Source: Phytoseiulus persimilis
Lineage: Eukaryota; Arthropoda; Arachnida; Mesostigmata; Phytoseiidae
NCBI GenBank assembly: GCA_037576195.1
Contig: CM075101.1
Span: 36,084,001-36,148,000, forward strand
Direction of reading: 5' to 3'
DNA: 64,000 nt
The translations under genes were made by a program, and so were the position numbers. Each line of letters opens with the position of its first letter. Position 1 is the stretch's first letter. Shown here piece by piece: positions 45,301 to 58,300 of the stretch. The notes beneath the pieces were generated by a model. That model was not told where the DNA came from. It made no database searches and saw only the letters and a program-made list of their open reading frames with translations.

Positions 45301-48300
45301 CTGGCTGACTGGCTAGCTGACTGACGGTTCCGCCGCCGTTTCAAAAAAATAGGCTCACGTGGGAACTTCGAAACCCGCTGGGCTCAGTGGTTGAAGAGCA
45401 CCACCATCCTTTTCGATAGCTAGAGCTAAAGCCAGCCTTCATTTCAAGCTCGGAGGAGCGTGATGGCCCGCGAAGCTCTATGATCAATGAAAACGACCCA
45501 ACTCGATTTGTTTTCGTGCCATTATCCGGAAAACAGAGTCGAACGCCGTCATCCTTGACTACAAGGACAGTGTAAGCTCGGATCGACGGTTTGCGATCTT
45601 CGGTCCCTATCTCGACGCAGCCCTGGGGGATTCACTGCAGATTCCTCCGAGAGGGTTCGAAATCGAATCGGCCTTCCCACTTTCCACGGTTTCCGGTCCT
45701 GAAACCTTGAGCACACGACGAACAGTTGCGGTACTCCTCCTCAGCAACCATGGCCTCGGTATGATATAGTTTTCTCTGCCTCACCCAATACTTCCAACCG
45801 CAGAGCTTAACAGACGACGAGCAGCGAAGCTCATAAGACCGGGCCGCGACGCCGGATGAACAGCGGCGTTTGTGTTTTTTCAGCGTTCTTGTAGGCTTTG
45901 TTGTTAGGTTTGTTGTTGTTCTGGAAGAGTTGTGCTTTCTTTCCTACTCATTCAATCAAGACGCATTTGGCTTCCGAGGGATAAAAACCCCCTCGTGCTG
46001 TCATTAATGTACTTGCTGTTTGTGTGCAGACTCACTCAGACTCCTCTAAATTTGGCCGGCAAGCAAGCATCATCGTCACCATCTCCATCTTTGAGCGAAT
46101 AACCGACCGGCGATGGAGAGACAGACGAACCCGACTAACCGCTTGACGCTTGGCAGACAAAGAGCTTCACAGTTTCCAGGTGGAAATCCCAGAAGGTGCG
46201 AGGTCTATCTCGCCTGTCTTCCTGCGCGCCTGCCTACCAAGCGCTCACTGGCTCGTTCGTTCGTTTGTTCATTCGTTCGTTTTGCTCGTTCCGAAACCGA
46301 GTTCCATTCGTTGGCAGTTCGTTTTAAGTGCACACGCACAAAGAGACAGATTCATCGAGCCGAGAAGGTACTCTCAAAGCTTAGTTAGGGAAGTCGTCCG
46401 TTCGTAAGTCCGTCGTCGTGGTCGTTGAGTGAGTTGAGCTGAGAGATCTATATGCTGCCACCTTCCCAGCGGCGAATGAACACACTCCCAACAACGTATG
46501 AATGAATGGATGGGAGGGAGTGCGAGGGAGACGGATTCAGGGGAAATCTCAATCCCTGGCACGGAAGAAACAGTCTGCTCCGAGTCTGCTTCGGAAATTT
46601 CAGTCTCCGCTGGTGATGAAGAGTTGGTTTCTGTGGCTTATAGTTAGCCGAACAGCACTGTGGGGAACCAGCTCACTCAGAGTCGGGCGTTGTTTTCTGC
46701 AGGACACTAACAGGCGAGTCCCATCTGATCCGGTCCTGATGCGAGAGGGTGACCGAGGCGAGCTCCGTTGGCCTGGGAAAATCTGTTAGTTCTACAGCTC
46801 ATGTCCTTTCGAGTGTTGCTCGGAGGAAAGCTAAGTAACTGACGCAGCTTCCTCCTCGACGCGCCTTTTGCTCTTGCAGAACTGTCGACTAAGAGCTCAG
46901 TAGGGGATTGCGGCTCGGGAACCCACTCCGATGTCGCTTCCTGAGATGCAGTTGAGCAGCGGAGCCCAGACAGCTCGGGCTGAGAGCCTGGAATTTCGCA
47001 CCTCAACCCCAAATCCAGGCTGCGGGAGCGACGTATCCGAGAGTGGACGAGCTCCGGACGTCCAACCTTCGTTTCTAATCCCCGTCTCTCCCTGTCTAGT
47101 TTCTTGTTCCGATGATGAAGAGCGGCGCTTTCAAGGATCGACAGCCTTCCGGAACGATCCCCGCATCTCGCACAAAAGCCTCCTCTGTTTGGAGGTGGAA
47201 TTCCGTCAAAGCAGAGCTTCCACACGGACCCCTCCGGAGTTCATTCATTTTTTTCCGGCCTCTCTACCGCTTTCACACCCTTGAGCTGAGAGGGACTCTC
47301 GTCGGAGACAGACTTTAGCACATCGTTTTTCCCCCGACTAATCTTGCACCAGATTCCCGCGATTTCCTATCCCGACTCTGGTGGAAAGCAAAGCAAAGAC
47401 TACTTCAGTTCCTTGCGGCAAACCAGACTGTAGATTTGCGGTTCCCGGCACAGCTCTCAGTGCAGAGCTGTTGTAGGAACGGCTCGCGGTCGGAATATGT
47501 ATTGGTGTTTGTGGCGGTGGAAAGACCGTGGTAATGGTGATGATCATGAGGTGTCTGCTCACTGCTCTGCTGGTCACTTGATTACCTGAAAGAAGCGGAG
47601 ACCGAAAGATACATCCGGCTGGTGGAGGAAGAAATGGCGACATTTTATGAAGAACAAGACGCAGACAAGAGAATCGCTCCTCGCAATTAATAACCGGTGA
47701 CCGGCTGACCAGCCGACCGGTCAAACAACGGGCGGGATGAGTGGGTGACTGACTACTGTAGCGCGATTGACGGACTGGAACCGGGCGTCAGAGCAACTGC
47801 TCTGAACGATCTCATCCGAGCTTGAAAGTCAGACCTAGAGACAGGCCGCAGCAGCTCGCCACGAAGTGCCACGCGAGCTCAGCTCGAGTCCTCCGCGGAA
47901 TATATCTCAGAGCCCTTAGCCGCGGCTCGCGTGGAGTTCATATCTTTCCAACTGGTTTCCCCCCGAGCCCATATGTTGCGTTCGCGCCGGAATCGGCGCC
48001 CAACGAGTTGCCTTCAAAGTGTCGGATCCCTGACAGGAACACTCAAGTACAAGACAGTCTTGTGGGTAATCTTTATGGACTTTGTACGGTTCATGGAGCG
48101 GGTAATCGGCAAAACGATTGCTATAACGATGATCATTGATCATTTTCAGGAGGACTGGCCGCCAGGTGGCAAGAAAAGTGAGAGCGCAAGCGGGGGAGCA
48201 GGGCGTCAGCTCTCGGGGAGCGCGTCCCGAATGGAATTCTCTCACAGAAGAGCTTTCGGGCAGTGACATCTCGATCGGAAGACAGATCACGAGCGCCCCA

Positions 48301-49330
48301 GCCGTTTTTCCGCGCCTGAACTTTTAACAAATTATCACCATCGGGATATTATGTGACTCTCAAACTTTTGGCGACTGTAAACACTGTTCGCCCCGAACAC
48401 GACAACTACCGCAAGGAAGAAAATCCAATCTGCGAGTCGATTGCCAATTAATGAGAAGCTAATGAAGTTGCTCCGTCCATCAATTTATAGAGTTTCGGTT
48501 CTGCCACCGGCGTTCGAGCCTTCGGCGGGTTTACGTTAGCTCAGCAACAGGTTACATTCGGGATATTCATCACGAAAAGCCACTGACTCCTACAGTTTAG
48601 AAAAGAGGCGTTCGGTCTCGAGTTCTTGTTCCACAGAGATCATGAGTGAAAATCAGGGATTGGCAAGAAGAGAACGAGCGAGTCGACATGATCAGCTCGA
48701 GGTAAACCATCCGCGACGTTCGGAGCGGAAGACAACGACTGACTGGTGGGGTATAGTGTGAAATATTCTGAAGACAAACTACGGCCGGCCAGATTATCCT
48801 GAGCCCAGCACCATAAAACGGATCACTGCAAATCGATCGATCAGAACCAGCCATGGGTGAATCCGTCTGTGTGCGCAGATTCACGATGATGCGGGTTCGA
48901 CGCGATTTGAGCAGCCGCCTAACAGCGTCTCATGTGACATCTTCATCTTCGTCAAAAAGCCGCCGTCTGCGATCGTGGTCCGTGGCCACAGCGGACATCT
49001 AGCGGGAGCGAATTCTGTCGACATCAACGCTATCGGCTATTTCAAACGAATGTACCGCGCGGCCGTCACCAACGCAGTCGTTCTGACAGGGTATCCCTCT
49101 CCGTCGAAACTCAATTGGCAAATTGAGTCCGGGATGCCTAACATGGGGGAACAGACTTCGTTTCGGACTGCGACTCACCATCGACCCCAGTAACACGTGA
49201 GCTGTTCGACCAGGAAAACCTTCCTGAATATGCTGGGTAAGTCCCGTCGCTGCCGAGGGACGGGACATCTTGAGCTCAAGGCGATTCCAGTCCCTTTCCA
49301 TAGTATTTAGTCTGGATCGAATCAAGCCCG
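42388..49330. other. Gene-poor interval; no supportable gene
   Basis: Only short overlapping frames occur. Tetranucleotide-like runs lie near 45300-45325 (GGCT/GACT) and 46255-46285 (TTCG/TTTG), and a GAAT run near 46495-46510. AT-rich patches with TAAT cores, possible homeodomain sites, are scattered, for example 48440-48475. Nothing here can be called a gene from sequence alone. Confidence 0.3.
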
Positions 49331-49335
49331 TGACT

Positions 49336-49343
49336 TATAAAGG
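49336..49343 (+). promoter_or_regulatory. Isolated TATA box (TATAAAGG)
   Basis: TATAAAGG on the plus strand, followed about 30 bp later by an ATG opening a very short hydrophobic frame (MIIAILLPRLF then stop) that could be a signal-peptide exon if spliced at the GTTATT following CCGAG. No downstream exon could be identified. A second TATAAAAAG element lies at about 49677-49685. Confidence 0.18.
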
Positions 49344-52300
49344 AACATTTCCAGTGTTTCCGCCGATGATTATCGCGATTTTGCTCCCGAGGTTATTCTG
49401 AACACGGTTGTGTAGAGCGTACCAAGTGTAGAAGATCGCCGAAAGCGGGTATCAGGTGCAGAAGAAATGCCAGGCAGCGGCAGCCGCAGGAGCGGCGGTG
49501 GCGGCGGCGATTCGTTAGACACAAAGTCACCCACTCTGAAGGTCCGACATTTGCTGCTAATGAAGTGATCAAAATACTTCGGTTTGAAGATGCGCTAAAC
49601 TGCCGCTACGAGCTGGGGACGGCTCATAGATCGGAAAGAAGGAAACGATTTCTCTTCACTTTTCGCGCTTTGAGTTTATAAAAAGCTTGGCGCCGCCGGC
49701 GATTCGAGCGAAAATAAGAGAAAGCAACGCTTCATCAACACTGCGCCTGCAGCCGCCACCAACGGCCAGCAGCAGCACCTTCTCCAAAAGAGCTACATGT
49801 AATAGGTCCGACTAGCGGATGAGCTCCCTTGTCATCATTCGGAGACGTGGAGAAGTTGAAGTCAAGATGCTGGAAGACAGGAAAGACCGCAGCCGGTATT
49901 GGCAGCTCGAAGACAGTTCTCAATGACTTCCTGCAGTTAAATTTTGTGACTTGGAAGAAGTGTTCCTGACTCAATGAGATAGCTGTGTGAACGGCACGAC
50001 CATATCGGGCCCGCCACGCAGTGAGAGCGTGATTGGAGTTGCAGCAGAGTCCCGCCGATTCGCTCTCCCATGTCGAAAAATCTCATGATGCGCAAAAATC
50101 CGCCATGTTCGAGTGAAAGTCCATCTACTCTGCGTCGATTCGTGCAGTTGAACGCAGATTTCTAGCAGCTCGTCGCGATGACGGGACATGTGCGCCCGCT
50201 CAGCTCAGTATGGCACCTCGGCGACGTTTGCTGCGGCGCAAAACTCCCTTGTTGTGCACATAGAGCTCCATGCGATCAGCTGAGACTCCTGAGCGCGGAT
50301 GAATTTCCAGCAGGTCTGGTTTTGGAACCATGAAGTCCAAAGTCGCATGAGGGACGGACCTCAGGTCGTTCCGATTCGGCGAATCGCACTTCATGGCCAC
50401 TTGCGATATTTGCTTTCACCTTGTTTTACAAGACGTTGCAAGGATGGGCGGTCGAGAGACGATGGGGATCCCGGGAAGTTCTCTTGGATAGGCTTAATAT
50501 TCACGTGTCATTTTAGTTAGATTTCCTCGTGTGTCGTGCGAACGACGCATCGTCAATTTTCCGACGAGAGAGAATCTGGAGGACTTTATCCCATCTTCGC
50601 ACACTCGACAGCTGGACGAAAGCTCCACAGAATATATCAGTGAAACAAGTCTCGTGACATAAGGAAGATCCTTGTGATCGGATTTCTGTTCGGGCGACCT
50701 GGATGCGTTGTGGAAACTGAAATTTTCGCGGTGAACGCCTCGGAAAACAAGAATGTTTTGAGTTTCGAGAATGAAATTCCTGGCCGCTCTGCGCTGTGTG
50801 TTTGGGTCCATTCCCAGCAGGCATGGAAGAAGTATTGAGCGAATCGAGGGAATTATTCTGTCGACTTTCTGCGCTTAGATTATGTTGAGTGCGGCGGCGC
50901 GATGACGACTTCGACGACCGCCATAGCGACTATTGAGATCTGCTGGCCCATGGATCCGGGCTGATCTATGATGAAGTGAATGATTTTGAGAATGTTGTGA
51001 TCATCTATAGACGCACGCGCTATAGAAGCGAACAGGAGCAGATGAAACTTGGTGGAAGGGAAGAGACCGCGGACAGAGAACCAGCGATAGATACTGAAAC
51101 GCCGCCTCGCTGATGTTCTGCTGACCGAGCGCGAACTGAACGGCGCTGAACTGAAGTGACCACCGGACGGAGCGTATCACACGATTTCGCCATTTCTAAA
51201 CAAAATTATTCTCACCGAATCCCCGATGATATTCGATCAACGCTTACTGAAGCGTCCGCGAGTTCTGCTCGGCGGAGTTCCTCGGAGCAGCTCAGACTTT
51301 TCACCTAGTTCTCCGGATCCATCAACGGTCGATTCAGGTCGAGTGATGTCAGGAGTGGAAGGTAACTGAATGCTGTCTTCGATACTCGAAACGAAGTCGT
51401 CTCTCTGTGGTCGAAAACTCCTACATCGAATTGGAGGATTGAATGATGAAGGTGTGCTCAAAGAACTTCGGAATATCCGACTGTATCGTGTGTTGACTGT
51501 CGTTGCCCCGAGTAATTCGAAAGCGATTCGTAGGAACACTGCTAGTCGATCTCGCCTCGTGCAGCGTTTTCGAGAGCCGATCATGTCAAGAAGTTATTCG
51601 ATCACGATCAGCGGCGGTTCTTAGCTTTCTAAGCTCGTTCGAGGCAGGAAGCTCTTGGGACTCGAACAATTGCGTGCTCTACAAATTCCTGTTCACGGTT
51701 ATTCCATCGACTCTGAGTGAACTTATCCAGATGAAGACGTTAAGAAATCGTTCGTGGCCGAGCTTCGTTTCGGATATTCTCCGAGACATGAACGTCGCGC
51801 GCAGCACGACTCGCCCCTACCGATGGCTGCCCCCTCCCATCCCCCGTCATAGGAATTCGGAATTCTCCCCAAGACGATCCTCGCGCACAATGGAGGAATG
51901 TCAAGGCACTCGTGGTCAAAGTGATCTCACTCCTAGCGTGGCGACCGCGGATATGAAGTACGACGCAGTGTCCCGGATAGCTTCGAATGAACATGGGGGC
52001 CATTGGCGCGAGCATATCGCTAGATGTTCGAAAGAGGTCGTTTGCGATCTTTACAAACAGTGCGCGAGATTGAAATTCCGCCATCTTTGAAGCTGGGCCA
52101 ATTTACAAGGCGACGCGACCCTAGAATGACTCGGATTTTAATCGACGCTGCTCGTATTGATGCTCCCGTCCTTCGCCGGAGAGGACATCTTGAAGCAATT
52201 ATGTTCGAGATGACGACTGACAAACTTGGTTGGATGTCGGACGTTCGGCCAGTCTGACGGCCATTGAGCCGCCGTTTCGCCGGTTCGATGATGAGGTTGT

Positions 52301-55300
52301 GATGGTATGGCGTCGTGTATGTGCAGAATTCTTTGTTCCGACACAATTATCGTCCGAGCGGAGAAGCTCGGCTCGGTCGAATACCAAACCACATTGATTT
52401 CCGTAGCGAGAGAAAGCGGCCGAGAAAGCAGGAGAGCAACGGATCGAGCGTGGCGCGATAAGTGCTTCGAGTCTACTCCGACCGCGATGACAGCTGGCTG
52501 AGAGGGCGGCGGGCGGGCGGGCGGACAAGCAACCAGGTCTCCGATGGATGTCTGAGCGTTTGTTACCAAACCTCGCAGAAATGCGATGGTTCTCGTGGCC
52601 GTGCGATGCGATCAGCGCCTTCCCCGATGAACTACCGCGATGACGACGAGCAGCACCTCCGGAATACCGACGATTTGTCTCGGTTTCCTGTTAGTTGATG
52701 AGAGCCTACAATCAAACGGGACACTCAGACGGCTTTCTGTGGGAAGGGGGCTTCGAAGGCCCGAGGGACCGGTGGATATCTATCATACAAACCCACATCA
52801 TTAAATCTCCCCCCTGTCCGCCTGACTGCTCGCTCGCTTGCCTGCCATACTCGACTCGATGGCTGCTTTTCTAACTCTGCAGTCACCATCCACCCCGCGC
52901 AATACACCTGTCCTCTGAACTTTGCCAGGCAGGCCGGTTCTACCGCTGGCCGCTCTTCCACCTTCCCCCCCCCCCCTCCCGGCCCTCCTGATCCCCAGAG
53001 CTAATTGTTTCACCCACCCAACCATCCTGCTAGTCACTTACCCAGCCAGTTCGCCTCAATGCCCATCGACCCTCCTTGTATGAAACTTCTCAAAAACCAA
53101 AGAGAATCGGAAGGAGAGCGAGAAAGATTTGGGCCGGGAGAAACTGAGTTGAGCAATGATTCGCTCCACTTGAGGTCGCTCTCGAAGCGTTGCTCGAAAG
53201 CGAAGTCACCCTGTACTCTGGCAGCGTACCCCGGGTAGTTCCAGTTAACCATGATTGAGAGTCGGAGGATCAAGCGAGAAGGCTGTAGCCGTGAATTCAT
53301 CGCGGCGGACTCTGAGTTTTCCGTTAACATGACTTTCGCGATCGAAATATGAAGCTGAGAACGTTCGATCGTTCGAGTGAAGTTCAGGGGCTCATTCTTC
53401 TCAACTTTCATCTACCTGGAGAGTTGGATTCCTCTCAAACGGGCGTATTTGGAGGTCGCGGCCCATCGACACCCCCATCTGTGGTCTATCCATTTGGGTG
53501 TGTTTGCAACCTGAATTTTCTAGCTGTCAACGCGCAGCATCCATCCAGATTCTCAAATTCCTGAATTCCTGAAATCCCTTTCTTGGGCCGGTTAACCATC
53601 AGGCATTGCTCGGCGATTTATCCTGCCATACAACCATTCCTTCTAGAAACTGTCGGAAGTTTCCCAATGCCACCCTTCTCTACCTGGGTTCCGTGAGGTC
53701 CGCGGAACCCCGACTCAAATCTCGTTTCCATGTCCAATCGCAGTCTTCCAACCGGGTCCCTCTTTACTTCGAGCCCTGAATCCATTCGCAGTAGGGGTAC
53801 GGAGTGGTAAGAATTCAGTACTGGGGCAAGATTCGGCTGAAGCCAGGAGCAGAGAAGGGTAGAACGATCGGTTCCAGTACAGCCATGACTACAGACAGAG
53901 TGTTCATGCTCTTGATCACCGGGGAAGTTGCATGCGGAGATGAGCTTGAAAGAACTTGGTACTAGAACTTCACGACTGGACAGCATCGATTGATTTCCTG
54001 CCCATGCCAGCGCTTTGAGCGATGAGCTCCCGCACGGCTCCACATCGAAGTCGTGAGTTTCTAACACAGAGATGCACAGAATATGCGTTTCAGACCTGCT
54101 GAGAATTCCGCATGAGCATCTCGATCTCAGGAAAGCTCGGCTGAAGCACGTACTCCTCGCCCTGCGTCGTGGCCTCTGCTATTGTCAACCCTCACGCAGC
54201 CATTGCTGAGATTTCACTTTGGTTGATTTGTGCGCATTGGTGTGGCGAGCTGCAATAGAAAACCAATATGAGGTCCGTTTGGGGAAGGGAGGAGTTTATA
54301 TTAGGTTTCAGTCACATTATTAAGTCACCTGACCCCCGGAAGAGGGTACACGGGGTTCGGTATTAAAGTGTTCACTTTCGGCTTGCCTCGTGAGCAACGA
54401 GCGAGGCGAGCCGGGGAGGGATTCAGAGAACGAACGGTAGACTCATGGATAGATATATATCCTGTGAAGAAATTAAGAGGACTTCCTCTCCAAACCCTCT
54501 CTCCAGCTAGCAGGTTAATCTTCGAGGGCGATTCGAAGCACCGGAAACCGGTGCGGAAGTCGGCTCTAAATCAACGGGTTTCACTTCGGGATTCAACTCG
54601 GCTTTCGATCAGAATGGGGTTGCGCGAAAGCCTAGCACAATTGCTCCACGGCGATGACCCAAACAAACACACACTCACTATTGCATGGACAAAATCAGGC
54701 AAATGTAACGATTTTTCCTCGTCATCAAGTTGCGTGCTATACTCTGCTCTGGATACTTTATTTCGGCCCAACATTTTTGGAACCGGATCAGCGGAACTTT
54801 CTGGATTCGACCGATTTTCGAGATCTCGAAGCTCCTTATTCCTCCAGTATGCTTCTTGACAACATGAGGTCATTGAACACAGCGACGAGCTGTCGTATGG
54901 AGAGATATCACAGGCGTTGCGGATTTCGAAGAGGACTTTTGTCGTGGTCGAAGGAACAATGACTCGGCTGGAATCAATCGTGCAACATTATCAGTACCGG
55001 TCAGCGGGCTAAATAACGCTGCGGAGAGTTATGGTGAACGGATATTATCGGAGAAAAGCTGTCTCCTCCCGGACAGCCAGCTCAGGGAGTGTTTGTCTTG
55101 CAAGGTTAAACGATAATGTGTTCCGGCAGAAATTGAACTGGGTGGATCCATTGTGGGCAACCTCAACGGTATGCTTCGTGGGTCGTGAACCTTTGATCAG
55201 GCGAATCGAAATAACGAAATCTTCTCCTACCGATGAGAAACATTTGAGGCCAGACGAAAACTTCGTTCTCACACCACGTGACCTGCACGCAGAATCGCAA

Positions 55301-58300
55301 CGCCAATCCTGTCAACGCTTCGTAAGTTGAAACGTCCCCAATTAGAGCACAGACGCCTTGAATTGGCCCATGAAATGCTCTCGGGAAAACTGTCGGAGAT
55401 TCCGATGTTCGGTGGGGAAAGCGCGGGATCGTTTCTGATTATTCGCAGAATCCGAGGTTGTGTTGGAACATTCGACAAGAAAAGTGGAACTGATAGCATC
55501 GTGGAAACGCAGTGATAAAAATGGGTTCGACCGTGGAGAGGAAACCACAAACGCATGGAAAAACTTGTACAAAATTGACGCGAGCGTGAAAAATTGTGAA
55601 CGACGGAATCCGATAGTATCATGAAAGAGGTCGTGAAATAAAAATTGATGGAAACATCCGCCAAATATGGTCACATGCGAGATGTTCAGGAGGGCAGACG
55701 GTCAGGTACTGCGTTTGGATTTTTTCCCGTGTCTGACTGCGGTCGGCAAGTGGGCTGATGTGATTGGCGCTTACGACGTTTTTGACAAAGTCGTAAAACG
55801 TCTTTCTCACACTGACATCTGAGCACGGACCAATAGATCCATTTCTCCTGGTCCTTCTGGCCGCTGTCACTGGAGATGCCGGCCCTGCATAACGAAACCT
55901 CACTGCGACCGGACGAGCGACCGACCGACAGACCGACGAAGCGACTGAGCAAGCTGAGCGACAGATCGAGCGGTGAGCAGCGGTCATCTTTCCTTTTGGA
56001 GCTAGCGTTTGGTGATTTTCAGAACGAAGGTTTTCCACTTTTTCGCTGCTTCTCCTCTTTCTTGGTGGTGGTCAACAGCGCTCTGCGAACTTTAGTCGAA
56101 CGGATACTATGGATGGTTGCTGCCTGTTTCGTCGGATGGATGCTCGGTCAGCAGTCGGTCCATCGGTTGGTCGTCCATATGACGAAGCCGCGGACGCGTG
56201 CGGATTGATGGCGACACTTTGCTAAGCGGGTCGCAGAACGATCAGAAGTGCGAAACCATTAGATATGATGAAGCAGCGGCAGCCGCAACAACGGCAGAAA
56301 GCAGCGGAGATGAAAAATACAAAAAGAGCAAATGAAAACTGGTGGAGATAGCTGGTTTTCATTGAGGCGGCGGCGCACGACCCAGCGAACATCATCGGAT
56401 CCTTCAATGATGGTTATGCCTTCATAACGCGCTGATGACAAAATGTCAAGACGACAAAAACGACTCATGTTGCTCGGGGCCGTTCATCTTTTTTATTTTT
56501 TGAATAAAAGGTGTCACCGCGCATAGGTTCCAGAGTGGGAAGATGGCTGACGTATGAGGAAAATGTGAGAATGTATCCTTCGGGCGAGGAGTTCTCCAGC
56601 CATCTTGTATAACCTTCGTTATGTTTCCATCATTCTCGCTTCTCTGCCTTGAGGTGCAGCCCTCGCTAATCGTTGACGCGTGATCCATCCTCTCCAGCGA
56701 TGTTCGAAAGTTGCCTTGCCCAAGCAAGCGATGGTCTTCCGGCCATGGTTCCAAATTCCACATGAACGTATCCAGAGAAGCTTGGAGATGGAATCGCTAT
56801 GACATTCACCCTCCGAAAGGGACGTTTGTAACGTATTCACGAGGAGCCGTTCCTCCTCCTCCCGCAAGATTTTCGTACGGCCCCCGCGGCGCTCCATGTT
56901 ATTGTTCATACGCAGGCTTGCTAACCTCTCCAGCCCAAACGATGCAAGAATAGCGTCCACGCCACTCCTTCTCTTTCGGGAGGAGATGAGTATGGGAAAA
57001 GCTGTCATGAGTCGGAGCATCATGTACTTCGTATGGCCTCATCTGAGTCGCGCAAGCAGCCGCGCTTCGTTCTCAGCGGGGAATAAGTTGGAAGAGTAGA
57101 TCATATTCGGATATGGAAAGCGTCTCTTTGATCTCGCTCCTCATAGCGAAGTTGATCGATGTCGTTTCGCCACTGATGTGACGCCTTCTCAGATAGTGTC
57201 GATCGGCAGTCAAGCCAGATATCGATGACCGAGAGGCTTGTTCGTTGTTGACCGTCGCCAGAGCTGCCGCGGCGTCTATAGCAAAGCCTCAGTCTGGTCG
57301 CCCGTGACGTGATTCCTACATCGGTCACACAACACAAAGTTTCCTATGAATGTAAAATTCTCCCTCTGAGAAAAAAATCGCTGTCGATGGTGCCCGGTCC
57401 CTCGTTGTCCTATGGGAGTGATGCTTCCTCGACACAACGGACACACGGGAAGAGACTCACGAGGTGGAGAGAGCGAGAACAACTTTCAAGAGCATCAACA
57501 GACATATTTTCCCGTTTTTTCTTCGTGGCCCGACGTTTTTCCTACAGTTTCTCCATAGGTTCCTCTCTGTTTGCGCTGGCGGTCGCGGCACCAGGCGCAG
57601 CCCTCAAATGCCGGGTGTGAAAAGACATGGTCATCATCACTGTTATTTTTATCATTGTTGTTTCCATCCTGAGCGGCATCGGCGTATCACAGTGATCCTG
57701 TCCGTCCGATCGCACTGATTTTCAATGTGTGTCGTGGCTTTGTTCGTTTTTCCTCATATACCCACCGCGTTTTTTCTATAACGGCTCGCGAACTGTCTGT
57801 CTGTGTGTATTCTTGGATGTTCAGACGAACGGTTTGTTTACGCGGAATTCGAACCACTGGAGTGTTTTGTCCGGACGTTTAGAAATTCCAGTGGCATTTC
57901 GGCCAGGTTTTCAAGCTGCAGAACTTGCGAACCTCCCATCGGATTTATTCGCTCCCAGACGATCATTCGTGCGTTCGCTCGCCATGCCGAACCGGCTGTG
58001 TAATCCAGAGCCCTGTCCTTCCTCGAGCTGAAATTCGCTTCCGAGCAGACAGCGATTCAAGCTCGCATGATGATCATTCACGAGAAGTTCCAGCTTGGAA
58101 CGAGAGCCGTACACGGCACTCAAGAACGAGGTGAACATCTCACAGCTGGCAAGCTTCACTCTTGTTGACCATACGATTGGCTCATTTGCTCAACTGAGAA
58201 TTCACTCTGTTCAGAAATCTATCGAATGGGGGAGGATGCATCTGCAAAGAGCCGATCGAGCCCCGTTTTGCGATGCTTCCTGCCCCCTGATTCGAGGCCA

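Noticed and set aside
45640-45680. GGTTCGAAAT resembling a tRNA B box
   Set aside because: No A box, acceptor stem or anticodon arm could be folded around it. No tRNA gene was found elsewhere by eye either, although a dedicated scan was not possible.
51503-52090. A 195-codon plus-strand ORF
   Set aside because: No recognised motif, no TATA box and no splice partners; the opposite strand carries a 114-codon frame over the same region.
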